From assembly GCF_014199325.1 (NCBI RefSeq), contig NZ_JACIJJ010000001.1, forward strand, positions 372,001 through 436,000: a stretch of DNA of 64,000 nt. Reading direction: 5' to 3'. The translations under genes and the position numbers were made by a program. The DNA comes from Sphingomonas yantingensis (GTDB taxonomy: Bacteria > Pseudomonadota > Alphaproteobacteria > Sphingomonadales > Sphingomonadaceae). Below, one piece after another: positions 1 to 7,975 of the stretch. The notes below the pieces were generated by a model. That model searched no databases. It worked only from the letters and a program-made list of their open reading frames with translations, and had not been told where the DNA came from. The stretch's first letter is position 1. Each line of letters begins with the position of its first letter.

Positions 1-105
1 CTGCGCGATGCCAAGCTGCTCGACATCGGCGCGGGGACCAACGAGATCCGCCGGATGCTGATCGGCCGCGAACTGATCGGCGCGGCCGAGCGGGTGGCGC
101 AGTGA
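1..105 (+). CDS. acyl-CoA dehydrogenase, C-terminal fragment (probably isovaleryl-CoA dehydrogenase)
   Basis: Only the last 34 codons are in the window; the gene begins upstream. The visible tail has the acyl-CoA dehydrogenase C-terminal signature [16 protein letters not shown]. In the family this segment closes the C-terminal helical domain near the FAD and active site. Its TGA overlaps the GTG start of the MCC beta gene by 4 bases, so the two are probably translationally coupled. Next to methylcrotonyl-CoA carboxylase, the likely substrate is isovaleryl-CoA, the preceding step in leucine breakdown. That specificity is inferred from context, not from the fragment. Confidence 0.85.
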   Translation: MRDAKLLDIGAGTNEIRRMLIGRELIGAAERVAQ

Positions 106-1703
106 GCGCGCCGGTCCTGCCGACGCAGGTCCAGCCCGACAGCGATGCCTTTCGCGCCAATGCCGCGCACAATCGCGCGCTAGCCGAGAAGCTACGCGCC
201 GACGTGGCGAAGGCCGCGCTTGGCGGTAGCGAGAAGGCGCGCGAGAAGCACACCGCGCGCGGCAAGCTGCTGCCCCGCGAGCGGGTCGAGCGGCTGCTCG
301 ATCCGGGCTCGCCGTTCCTCGAAATCGGCCAGTTCGCGGCTTTCGACCTCTACGACGGCGAAGTGCCCGGTGCGGGCGTGATTGCCGGGATCGGCCGCGT
401 GTCGGGACGCACCGTCATGATCGTCGCCAACGACGCGACGGTGAAGGGCGGCACCTATTTCCCGATGACGGTGAAGAAGCACCTGCGCGCGCAGGAGATC
501 GCGGAGGCCAACCGGCTGCCGTGCATCTACCTAGTGGACTCGGGCGGCGCCAACCTGCCGCATCAGGCCGAGGTGTTTCCCGACCGCGACCATTTCGGCC
601 GCATCTTCTTCAACCAGGCGAACATGAGCGCCAAGGGCATTGCCCAGATCGCCTGCGTGATGGGCAGCTGCACCGCCGGCGGCGCGTATGTGCCGGCGAT
701 GAGCGACGAGAGCGTCATCGTCCGCAACCAGGGCACGATCTTCCTTGCCGGCCCGCCGCTGGTGAAGGCGGCGACGGGGGAGGAGATCAGCGCCGAGGAT
801 CTGGGCGGCGGCGATCTGCACGGGCGCCGTTCGGGCGTGGTCGATCATGTCGCCGAGAATGACGAGCACGCCCTGGCAATCGTTCGCGACATCGTCTCGA
901 CGCTGCCGGCCGACTTTGCGCACGGCCTGACGCTGCGCGAACCCCGCGAGCCAAAATACGCGGCCGAAGAACTCTACGGCATCGTGCCGCAGGACGTGCG
1001 CGCGCCGTACGACGTGCACGAGGTGATCGCGCGGCTGGTCGACGGCAGCGAGTTCCACGAGTTCAAGGCGCTCTACGGATCGAGCCTCGTCTGCGGCTTC
1101 GCGCATCTATGGGGGATGCCGGTCGCGATCCTCGCGAACAACGGCGTGCTGTTCAGCGAAAGCGCGGTCAAGGGCGCGCACTTCATCGAACTCGCGCAGC
1201 AGCGGCGCGTACCGCTCCTGTTCCTACAGAACATCTCCGGCTTCATGGTCGGCGGGAAGTACGAGGCGGAGGGGATCGCCAAGCACGGCGCCAAGCTCGT
1301 CACCGCGGTCGCGACGGCGACGGTGCCAAAGCTGACGGTCCTGATCGGCGGCAGCTTCGGTGCGGGCAATTACGGCATGTGCGGGCGCGCTTACTCGCCC
1401 CGCTTCCTGTTCAGCTGGCCCAACAGCCGCATCAGCGTGATGGGCGGGGAGCAGGCAGCCAGCGTGCTGGCGACCGTCCACCGCGACGCCGCCAACTGGA
1501 CGCCGGAACAGGCGGAGGCGTTCAAGCAGCCGATCCGCGACGATTACGAGGCACAGGGCAATCCCTGGCACGCCACCGCGCGCCTGTGGGACGACGGCAT
1601 CGTCGATCCGGTGCAGACGCGCGACGTCCTCGGCCTCGCGCTCGCCGCCAGTCTCAACGCCCCCATTCCCGAGCGCCCGTCGTTCGGCGTGTTCCGGATG
1701 TGA
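102..1703 (+). CDS. mccB: methylcrotonyl-CoA carboxylase beta subunit (carboxyltransferase)
   Basis: This 533-residue protein belongs to the biotin-dependent acyl-CoA carboxylase carboxyltransferases and has the usual MCC-beta length. It moves carboxyl from carboxybiotin to 3-methylcrotonyl-CoA in leucine catabolism. Family segments visible include [19 protein letters not shown] near residue 50, the first crotonase-like half, and [16 protein letters not shown] near residue 415 in the second half, followed by [15 protein letters not shown]. The GTG start at 102 is chosen because it overlaps the upstream stop and preserves the usual N-terminus. The alpha subunit follows with a TGATG overlap. 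MCC is preferred over propionyl- or geranyl-CoA carboxylase because of the dehydrogenase upstream and the hydratase and lyase downstream; geranyl-CoA carboxylase remains the main alternative. Confidence 0.9.
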   Translation: MSAPVLPTQVQPDSDAFRANAAHNRALAEKLRADVAKAALGGSEKAREKHTARGKLLPRERVERLLDPGSPFLEIGQFAAFDLYDGEVPGAGVIAGIGRVSGRTVMIVANDATVKGGTYFPMTVKKHLRAQEIAEANRLPCIYLVDSGGANLPHQAEVFPDRDHFGRIFFNQANMSAKGIAQIACVMGSCTAGGAYVPAMSDESVIVRNQGTIFLAGPPLVKAATGEEISAEDLGGGDLHGRRSGVVDHVAENDEHALAIVRDIVSTLPADFAHGLTLREPREPKYAAEELYGIVPQDVRAPYDVHEVIARLVDGSEFHEFKALYGSSLVCGFAHLWGMPVAILANNGVLFSESAVKGAHFIELAQQRRVPLLFLQNISGFMVGGKYEAEGIAKHGAKLVTAVATATVPKLTVLIGGSFGAGNYGMCGRAYSPRFLFSWPNSRISVMGGEQAASVLATVHRDAANWTPEQAEAFKQPIRDDYEAQGNPWHATARLWDDGIVDPVQTRDVLGLALAASLNAPIPERPSFGVFRM

Positions 1704-3595
1704 TGCCGATGATCCGCTCTCTCCTGATCGCCAATCGCGGCGAGATCGCCTGCCGCATCATCCGCACCGCGCAGGCGATGGGCATCCGCACCGTTGCGGT
1801 CTATTCCGATGCCGATGCCGGCGCGCTGCATGTACGACAGGCGGACGAGGCGGTGCACATCGGCCCGTCGCCGGCGCGCGAAAGCTACCTCGTGGCCGAG
1901 AAGATCATTGCCGCGGCGAAGGCGACGGGGGCGGAGGCGATCCACCCCGGCTACGGCTTCCTGTCCGAAAATGCCGAGTTCGCCGAGGCGGTGGCGGCGG
2001 CGGGCCTGATCTGGGTCGGTGCGACGCCGCATTCGATCCGCGCGATGGGGCTGAAGGACGCCGCCAAGAAGCTGATGGCTGAGGCGGGCGTGCCCGTCAC
2101 CCCCGGCTATCTGGGCCAGGACCAGTCGCCCGCGCGCTTGCAGGCGGAGGCCGATGCGATCGGCTATCCCGTACTCATCAAGGCGGTGGCAGGCGGCGGC
2201 GGCAAGGGGATGCGCCGGGTCGAGGCGTCCGCCGACTTCGCCGACGCGCTCGCCTCGTGCAAGCGCGAGGCGGCGGCATCGTTCGGCGACGATCGCGTGC
2301 TGATCGAGAAATACATCCTCTCGCCCCGGCATATCGAGGTGCAGGTGTTCGGTGACACGCATGGCAACGTCGTCCACCTGTTCGAACGCGACTGCTCGCT
2401 TCAGCGCCGCCACCAAAAGGTGATCGAGGAAGCCCCGGCGCCGGGCATGGACGAAGTGACGCGGGCGGCGATCTGCGCTGCCGCGGTCCGCGCGGCTGAG
2501 GCGGTCGACTATGTTGGCGCGGGGACGATCGAGTTCATCGCCGACGCAAGCGACGGCCTGCGGGCCGACCGCACCTGGTTCATGGAAATGAACACGCGGC
2601 TTCAGGTCGAGCATCCGGTCACCGAGGAGATCACCGGCGTCGATCTGGTCGAATGGCAACTGCGCGTGGCAAGCGGCGAGCCGCTGCCCAAGCGGCAGGA
2701 CGAACTGTCGATCGACGGCCACGCGATTGAGGCACGGCTCTATGCGGAGAACCCCAATAGCGGCTTCCTGCCGTCGACCGGCGACTTGTCGGTGCTCGAC
2801 CTGCCGCACGGGGCGTTGCGCGTCGAGACGGGCGTGGTCGAGGGCGGCGCGGTAACGCCCTTCTATGACCCGATGATTGCCAAGCTGATCGTCCATGCCG
2901 AAACCCGCGATGCGGCGATTGAGATGCTGGCCGACGAAATGGAGAGCGTCGGCGTCTGGCCCGTCGCGACCAATGCCGGGTTCCTCGTCCGGGCGCTGCG
3001 CCATCCGGGCTTCGGGAGCGGCGCGATCGACACCGGGTTCATCGCCGCCAATCTCGAAAACCTGCTGCCCGCGACCGAGCCGAGCGATGCGGCATTGACC
3101 GCGGCGGCGCATACCCTCGCTTGGGCCGAAAGCGACATGGCTGCCTCTGGCGGGGCGTGGGCCGAGGTCGGGCCGATCCGCCTCAACGCCGCCCCGCGCA
3201 GCCGCCTGATGGTCGCTAGCGGCGGCGCCGCGCGCGAGGTCAATTTGCTGGCGGGCGAGCCTGAGACCGCGGGTCGGCTGATCGACAACACGCTGGTGAT
3301 CGTTGAAGAAGGTAACGCCTTCGCCTTCACGCGCCACCGGGCCGGTGCCGCCGGCACCGGCGCCGCCGCCGACGGTGCGATCCTGTCGCCGATGCCGGGC
3401 CGGGTGCTGTCGGTCGAGGTTGCGGCCGGTGATGCCGTGGTAAAGGGCCAGAAGCTCCTGACGCTGGAAGCGATGAAGATGGAGCATACGCTGACCGCGC
3501 CGTTCGACGGCACCGTCGCCGAACTCAACGCCGCCGCCGGCGCGCAGGTGCAGGTCGAGGCGCTGCTCGCGCGGATCGAGCGGGGGGAGGGCTGA
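1703..3595 (+). CDS. mccA: methylcrotonyl-CoA carboxylase alpha subunit (biotin carboxylase + BCCP)
   Basis: The 630-residue protein carries the biotin carboxylase and biotin carrier modules of MCC. It carboxylates biotin with bicarbonate and ATP. The N-terminus reads LLIANRGEIACRIIRTA, the canonical biotin carboxylase start. The ATP-grasp glycine-rich loop AVAGGGGKGMRRVE lies near residue 160, and FMEMNTRLQVEHPVTE carries the catalytic region near residue 290. The C-terminal lipoyl-like domain has EAMKMEH with biotinylated Lys at about residue 592. The ATG at 1703 shares its A with the mccB stop; an in-frame ATG at 1709 is equally plausible. The gene overlaps the MaoC gene by one base. A biotin protein ligase would be needed in trans and is not in the window. 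Confidence 0.93.
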   Translation: MPMIRSLLIANRGEIACRIIRTAQAMGIRTVAVYSDADAGALHVRQADEAVHIGPSPARESYLVAEKIIAAAKATGAEAIHPGYGFLSENAEFAEAVAAAGLIWVGATPHSIRAMGLKDAAKKLMAEAGVPVTPGYLGQDQSPARLQAEADAIGYPVLIKAVAGGGGKGMRRVEASADFADALASCKREAAASFGDDRVLIEKYILSPRHIEVQVFGDTHGNVVHLFERDCSLQRRHQKVIEEAPAPGMDEVTRAAICAAAVRAAEAVDYVGAGTIEFIADASDGLRADRTWFMEMNTRLQVEHPVTEEITGVDLVEWQLRVASGEPLPKRQDELSIDGHAIEARLYAENPNSGFLPSTGDLSVLDLPHGALRVETGVVEGGAVTPFYDPMIAKLIVHAETRDAAIEMLADEMESVGVWPVATNAGFLVRALRHPGFGSGAIDTGFIAANLENLLPATEPSDAALTAAAHTLAWAESDMAASGGAWAEVGPIRLNAAPRSRLMVASGGAAREVNLLAGEPETAGRLIDNTLVIVEEGNAFAFTRHRAGAAGTGAAADGAILSPMPGRVLSVEVAAGDAVVKGQKLLTLEAMKMEHTLTAPFDGTVAELNAAAGAQVQVEALLARIERGEG

Positions 3596-4047
3596 TGGCG
3601 GGGCGCTATTTCGACGAATGGCAGGTCGGCGACCGTATCGAGCACGAGATCCGGCGGACGGTGACCGAGACTGACAACCTCCTCTTCTCGACCATGACTC
3701 ACAATCCGCAGCCGCTGCACCTGGATGCGGAGGCGGCGAAGGCGTCGGAGTTCGGGCGCATCCTCGTCAACGGCACCTTCACCTTCGCGCTGATGGTGGG
3801 GCTGAGCGTCGGCGACACGACGCTCGGCAGCCTCGTCGCTAACCTCGGCTACGACCAGCTCGTCATGCCGTCGCCGGTGTTCATCGGCGACACGCTGCGC
3901 GCGACGAGCGAGGTGACCGACCTGCGGCCGTCGAAGTCGCGGCCGGGGCAAGGGATCGTCACCTGGCGGCACGAGATGTTGAATCAGCGCGATGAAGTTG
4001 TCTGCCGCTGCCTGCGCTCCGCCCTCTTGAAGTCGCGCGGCGCATGA
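3595..4047 (+). CDS. MaoC-family acyl-CoA hydratase
   Basis: The 150-residue hot-dog-fold protein is of the single-domain MaoC ((R)-specific enoyl-CoA hydratase) type. It begins with YFDEWQVGDRIEHEIRRTVTE and contains a D...N-P..H core (MTHNPQPLHLD, residues 40-50). The family hydratase motif binds an enoyl-CoA and uses Asp/His for hydration. It sits between MCC and a CitE-like lyase with one- and four-base overlaps, so its job is very likely the step between them. That step would be hydration of 3-methylglutaconyl-CoA and/or an itaconyl/mesaconyl-type CoA. A standard crotonase-type methylglutaconyl-CoA hydratase is not seen in the visible operon. Exact substrate and stereochemistry cannot be read from sequence. 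Confidence 0.82.
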   Translation: MAGRYFDEWQVGDRIEHEIRRTVTETDNLLFSTMTHNPQPLHLDAEAAKASEFGRILVNGTFTFALMVGLSVGDTTLGSLVANLGYDQLVMPSPVFIGDTLRATSEVTDLRPSKSRPGQGIVTWRHEMLNQRDEVVCRCLRSALLKSRGA

Positions 4048-4883
4048 GGTCGTTGCTGTTCGTCCCCGGCGACCGGCCCGAACGCTTCGCCAAGGCGCTG
4101 GCGTCGGGCGCGGACGCGCTGATCCTCGACCTCGAGGATTCGGTGGTGCCCGAGGCGAAGGGCCGCGCGCGCGACGCGATCGCGGCGTTCCTCCGGAACG
4201 AGCATCCGGCGCGTATCTTCGTCCGGGTGAATCCGCTCGGCAGCGAATGGGTCGAGGCCGACACCCAGGTGGCGGCGAAGGCGGACGGCATCGTCCTGCC
4301 CAAGGCGGAGGGTGCGGCGAGTGTAGAGGCGCTGCTGGCGCTGACCGGCGATGCGCCGCCGATCCTGCCGATCGCCACCGAAACGCCGCGCGCGGTGTTC
4401 GCGCTCGGCGATTACGGGGCGGTCGCGGATCGACTCGCCGGGCTGACCTGGGGCGCCGAGGACCTGCCCGCCGCGATCGGCGCGGCGACCAGCCGCGAGG
4501 ATGACGGCAGTTATACGGCCCCCTATCGTGTCGTCCGCGCGCTGACGCTGTTCGGCGCCCATGCAGCCGGCGTGCCCGCGATCGAGACGGTGTTCCCGTC
4601 GATCAAGGACGAGGCCGGGCTCGCCCGCTACGCCGCCGCGGGCGCGCGCGACGGATTCACCGGCATGATGGCGATCCACCCGGCACAGGTCGCCGCGATC
4701 AACGCCGCCTTCACGCCGTCCGCAGATGCGCTCGACTACGCAGCCCGCGTGGTCGCGGCGTTCGAGGCGAACCCGGGCGCAGGGGCGCTGCAACTAGACG
4801 GCAAGATGATCGACGCGCCGCACCTGAAACAGGCTAGAGCGCTGCTGGACCGCGCGGCGACGCTCGGCGGGGGGCGAGCGTAA
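4044..4883 (+). CDS. CitE-like CoA ester lyase (HpcH/HpaI family; candidate HMG-CoA / citramalyl-CoA lyase)
   Basis: The 279-residue TIM-barrel protein of the CitE/Mcl family opens with SLLFVPGDRPERFAKAL and LILDLEDSVVPEAK. It carries the Mg-binding acidic residues in PIATETPRAVF and LTWGAEDLPAAIG and the typical end segment FTGMMAIHPAQVAAIN. Free-standing CitE-like proteins cleave beta-hydroxyacyl-CoAs such as malyl-, citramalyl- or HMG-CoA. In this operon the inferred reaction is HMG-CoA to acetyl-CoA and acetoacetate, in place of a classical HMG-CoA lyase. The ATG overlaps the MaoC stop by four bases. The 3' end overlaps the convergent metallophosphoesterase gene by 50 bases. It is probably not a citrate lyase subunit, because citDF partners are absent. 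Confidence 0.82.
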   Translation: MRSLLFVPGDRPERFAKALASGADALILDLEDSVVPEAKGRARDAIAAFLRNEHPARIFVRVNPLGSEWVEADTQVAAKADGIVLPKAEGAASVEALLALTGDAPPILPIATETPRAVFALGDYGAVADRLAGLTWGAEDLPAAIGAATSREDDGSYTAPYRVVRALTLFGAHAAGVPAIETVFPSIKDEAGLARYAAAGARDGFTGMMAIHPAQVAAINAAFTPSADALDYAARVVAAFEANPGAGALQLDGKMIDAPHLKQARALLDRAATLGGGRA

Positions 4884-5688
4884 CCAGCCACATATCGGGC
4901 ACCGCGCCCAATCGCAGCGGCAACAGACTGGTGCCGAGGCCGGCGCCGACGATCAGTGTCTTGTCGCCCTCTCGCACGATGCCGCAGGCGTAGCGATCGC
5001 CGTAAGCCGACATGGTGGCGACGGCGCCGACGATCGGCAGGCGGATCTGGCCGCAATGCGTATGTCCGGCCAGCATCAGCGGCACCGACGCGGGCACCGC
5101 CGGAAAGGGATCCGGGCTGTGGCTCAGCAGGATCGGCAGCCCGCCGACGCGGTCCATCGCCGCGATCGTGGCGGGAAGGTTCGCGCGGCGCGTGAAGGCA
5201 TCGTCGAGTCCGCCGATCACGAGCGGTCCCACGCGTATGGCCTGATTGTCGAGAAGGCGGACCCCCGCCTTTGCCAGCGCGACATGCGCCTGCCGCGTGC
5301 TGCGCCAATGGTCGTGATTGCCGAGCACGGCGACGACGCCGAGGCGCGGTCGCAGCGCGGCGAGCGGGCGGGTGGCGGGATCGAAGGCATAAAGCCGCGT
5401 CGCCGTGCGCTTGTCGCTGACGAAATCGCCCGCGATCAGCACGAGGTCGGGGCGCTGCGCGTTGGCGATCGTGACGAGATGCGCGAGCCGCTCGGGGGGC
5501 ATGTCCGGCCCCGCGACGTGAATGTCCGACAGCAGCAGCACGTGAAGCGGGCGTTCCCCCGGCGGCAGGATCGAAAGATGCGCCTCGCGAATGACGGGAT
5601 CGGCCGTCGCGGTGCGGTAGGCCACCGTCAGGATCGTGAGCGCCGCGACGATCAGAACGAGTGCGGCGATCCGCAAGCCACGTTTCAC
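4834..5688 (-). CDS. membrane-anchored metallophosphoesterase
   Basis: The 284-residue calcineurin-like phosphoesterase of the YaeI/YkuE type has an N-terminal transmembrane anchor (residues about 5-23, AALVLIVAALTILTVAY). The metal-binding blocks are present in order: LSDIHV, AGDFV, GNHDH and, near the C-terminus, LMLAGHTHCGQ. Relatives act on phosphate esters at the outer face of the inner membrane, for example UDP-diacylglucosamine-type lipids, but the substrate here is unknown. The start is GTG at 5688, which forms a GTGA overlap with the upstream cupin gene and gives a basic residue before the membrane helix. Its 3' end runs 50 bases into the opposing CoA lyase gene. Confidence 0.85.
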   Translation of the reverse strand: MKRGLRIAALVLIVAALTILTVAYRTATADPVIREAHLSILPPGERPLHVLLLSDIHVAGPDMPPERLAHLVTIANAQRPDLVLIAGDFVSDKRTATRLYAFDPATRPLAALRPRLGVVAVLGNHDHWRSTRQAHVALAKAGVRLLDNQAIRVGPLVIGGLDDAFTRRANLPATIAAMDRVGGLPILLSHSPDPFPAVPASVPLMLAGHTHCGQIRLPIVGAVATMSAYGDRYACGIVREGDKTLIVGAGLGTSLLPLRLGAVPDMWLVTLAPRRASPRGPAAL

Positions 5689-6113
5689 GTGTCCGGCGCC
5701 CAGCCCGGCGGTGCCAGCTCGAACCCGGCAAAGTCGAAGCCGGGGGAGACGACGCAGCTGACCAGCGTCCAGCCGCTGTCGGCGTGCGCGGCCTGCCATT
5801 CGGCCGCCTCGATCCGCAATTGCGGCTGCTCGCCGCCGAGGATGTCCGGGCCCAGCCGCAGCGCCTCGACCGGCCCCGCATCGCGCGCCGCGCGCGACAG
5901 CGTGAGCGGGGCGCCCGCGTGCCAGAGCCACAGCTCGGTCGCATCGACGCGGTGCCAGTGTGATCGCTCGCCCGCCTTCAGCAGGAACAGGATCGCGGTC
6001 GCCGCCGCCCGCCTGTCGGGGGCAGCAGCCGCGCGCCACGTTTCGCGATACCAGCCGCCCTCGGGATGCGGGGCGAGGTTCAGGGTGGCGATGAGGGCTT
6101 CGGGGTCGTTCAT
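5685..6113 (-). CDS. cupin, DUF985 family
   Basis: The 142-residue protein has the conserved DUF985 pattern HPEGGWYRETW at the N-terminus and SHWHRVDATELW in the middle. These are typical of a small beta-barrel cupin that may bind a metal or sugar-like ligand. The tail SCVVSPGFDFAGFELAPPGW also matches this family. The ATG at 6113 is selected because it begins just before the conserved block; longer in-frame extension would run into a repeat. It is translationally coupled to the metallophosphoesterase. The biochemical role of DUF985 cupins is not established. Confidence 0.83.
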   Translation of the reverse strand: MNDPEALIATLNLAPHPEGGWYRETWRAAAAPDRRAAATAILFLLKAGERSHWHRVDATELWLWHAGAPLTLSRAARDAGPVEALRLGPDILGGEQPQLRIEAAEWQAAHADSGWTLVSCVVSPGFDFAGFELAPPGWAPDT

Positions 6114-6168
6114 TTCATGCCAATCCTTCCGGCGGATTAGGGCAAAGGGGTTGCCGGAACACCGATCG

Positions 6169-6243
6169 TACCCCGGCGGAGGCCGCGGTCCAGCATCCCG
6201 ACGTTGCGCTGGCTGGCTCTGGACCCCTGCCTTCGCCGGGGTG
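6169..6243. repeat. dispersed palindromic repeat, copy 1
   Basis: Two arms, TACCCCGGCGGAGG... (from 6169) and ...CCTTCGCCGGGGT (to 6242), are imperfect inverted copies separated by about 25 bases. The element lies between divergent genes (cupin leftward, extensin-like rightward). It belongs to the same family as the hairpin at 23321 and is related to the GTCACCCCGG copies elsewhere in the window. I see no gene inside the 261-base intergenic stretch. Confidence 0.75.
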
Positions 6244-6374
6244 CGGCATGAGTGTAAACCAGGTTGCCCGCCCCGGCTTCTGGGGTAACTCACTCGACCA
6301 TCCGCCCGATCGGTACGCCCGGCCGATCGCGTTTGTTAGCGACCCGTTCAGTGCGCTTGGCCTACCAAGCGGTC

Positions 6375-7046
6375 ATGCGTATCGGTCTGGCGGGCCTCGC
6401 GCCGCTCGCGCTACTCGCTTGTGTGTCGGGCGACGATCGGCCCGAGCCGCGCCGACCCGCCGCGAGCGCGCCGAAGCGGCGGCCGCCGCCCAAGCCCGTC
6501 GTGCCCGAACCGCCGCCGGCCGAAACGCGCCAGTGCCTTGCCGACCTCGACGCCGACCGGGTCGAGTATCGCACGCTCCCCGCACAGGATTTCGGTGGCG
6601 GCTGTGTCGTCGTCGGCGCGGTGCAGTTGCTCGATATCGGCGTGCCGGTCTCGGGCCTCAAGTCGATGCGCTGTCCGCTGGCGCGCAACTTCTCCAACTG
6701 GGTGCGCTACGGCGTCGCGCCTGCGGCCAAGCAGATGCTGGGCAGCGACCTCACGCGGATCGAAAGCTACGGCACGTTCAATTGCCGCGCGATCGCGGGC
6801 AGCGGCAAGCTGTCAGAACATGGCCGCGCGAACGCGGTCGATGTGGCGGTGTTCGTGCTCGCCGACGGGCGGCGCGTGAGCGTGCTCGATGACTGGAACG
6901 GCGGCAGCGACGAGGAGCGACGGTTCCTGCGCACCGTCTTCCAGTCCGCCTGCCGCCGGTTCGTCACCGCGCTAGGCCCCGAATATAATGCCGCGCACGC
7001 CAATCATTTCCACCTCGACATGGGCGGGCGGCCGCTGTGCCGGTGA
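6375..7046 (+). CDS. extensin-like lipoprotein (M15-type peptidase fold)
   Basis: The 223-residue protein starts MRIGLAGLAPLALLACVSGD, a lipoprotein signal with lipobox LLAC and Cys at residue 15. A Pro-rich linker (residues 25-50) precedes an extensin-like C-terminal domain. That domain has SEHGRANAVDV (H followed seven residues later by D) and NHFHLDMG (HxH). This is the metal-ligand pattern shared with M15 D,D-carboxypeptidases. It is likely periplasmic and cell-envelope associated, perhaps acting on peptidoglycan. The ATG at 6375 was chosen over longer versions because it gives a proper signal peptide and avoids the palindromic repeat. Confidence 0.82.
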   Translation: MRIGLAGLAPLALLACVSGDDRPEPRRPAASAPKRRPPPKPVVPEPPPAETRQCLADLDADRVEYRTLPAQDFGGGCVVVGAVQLLDIGVPVSGLKSMRCPLARNFSNWVRYGVAPAAKQMLGSDLTRIESYGTFNCRAIAGSGKLSEHGRANAVDVAVFVLADGRRVSVLDDWNGGSDEERRFLRTVFQSACRRFVTALGPEYNAAHANHFHLDMGGRPLCR

Positions 7047-7099
7047 TCGTGGAGCGCTGACGCTTTCGCTCGACCACGCGCTCGGCTAAGGGCGGGCAA

Positions 7100-7975
7100 A
7101 TGACCGATACACGAGTGCCGTCGCGCGTCTTTCGCCGCGCCGACGAAGATGCCGCCACCGCCCGTACGGGCACGACGACCCCGCAGACCGAGGATCCGGC
7201 CTACAAGCTGGCGTTCCAGGACCTCGACTTCCTGCTGCGCGAGGATCTGCGTCCCGTCCGCTTCCAGCTCGAGCTGCTGAAGCCGCAGCTCCTGCTCGAC
7301 GAGGCGAAGATCGCTTCGACCTTCGTCATGTACGGCTCGGCGCGCATCCCCGAGCCCGACAAGGCGGCGGCGCTGCTCGAGCTCGCCGGCGACGGTCCCG
7401 GCCGCAAGGTGGCCGAGCGGCTGGCCGAGAAGGCGAAATATTACGACATCGCACGCGAACTCGCCCGCCTCGCCAGCGTGTTTCCGCGCGACGAGAGCGG
7501 GGCACGGCACTTCGTCGTGTGCTCGGGCGGCGGGCCGTCGATCATGGAGGCGGCCAACCGCGGCGCGACCGATGTCGGCGCCGAATCGGTGGGCCTCAAC
7601 ATCGTCCTGCCGCACGAACAGGCGCCCAATGCCTATGTCACCCCGTCGCTGTCGATGCAGTTCCACTATTTCGCGCTGCGCAAGATGCACTTCCTCTTGC
7701 GCGCGCGGGCGGTGGCGGTGTTCCCCGGCGGCTTCGGCACGTTCGACGAGGCGTTCGAGCTGCTGACCCTGATGCAAACGGGCAAGGTCGAGCGGATCCC
7801 CGTCCTGTTCTATGGCCGCGACTTCTGGGAGCGCGTCGTCAGCTTCGAGGCGTTGTGCGAGGAGGGGGTGATCGGCCCCAAGGACCTCGACCTCATCACC
7901 TGGGTCGAAAGCGCCGAGGAGGGCTGGGAGATCGTCCAGCGCTTCTGGCGCGAGAAGGAAGCGGCGGCCGCTTAA
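7100..7975 (+). CDS. LOG family protein (nucleotide 5'-monophosphate phosphoribohydrolase-like)
   Basis: The 291-residue Rossmann-like protein contains the LOG hallmark PGGFGTFDE near residue 210 and the nucleotide-loop segment SGGGPSIMEAANRGA near residue 140. These are motifs of the family long mislabelled lysine decarboxylase. Characterised LOG enzymes release free base from nucleoside monophosphates, including cytokinin ribotides. It belongs to the longer bacterial group with an N-terminal extension of about 80 residues. It starts ATG at 7100. Its TAA lies in the palindrome TTAA, which also forms the stop of the opposing chromate transporter gene. Confidence 0.82.
   Translation: MTDTRVPSRVFRRADEDAATARTGTTTPQTEDPAYKLAFQDLDFLLREDLRPVRFQLELLKPQLLLDEAKIASTFVMYGSARIPEPDKAAALLELAGDGPGRKVAERLAEKAKYYDIARELARLASVFPRDESGARHFVVCSGGGPSIMEAANRGATDVGAESVGLNIVLPHEQAPNAYVTPSLSMQFHYFALRKMHFLLRARAVAVFPGGFGTFDEAFELLTLMQTGKVERIPVLFYGRDFWERVVSFEALCEEGVIGPKDLDLITWVESAEEGWEIVQRFWREKEAAAA

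Noticed and set aside
1544..3487. 647-residue open frame on the minus strand opposite mccA
   Set aside because: It is antisense to a fully conserved biotin carboxylase gene; its Arg/Asp/His-rich composition is typical of shadows in GC-rich DNA.
7100..7975. Calling the LOG protein a lysine decarboxylase
   Set aside because: PGGFGTFDE is the LOG nucleotide-hydrolase motif; the decarboxylase label is a historical misannotation.
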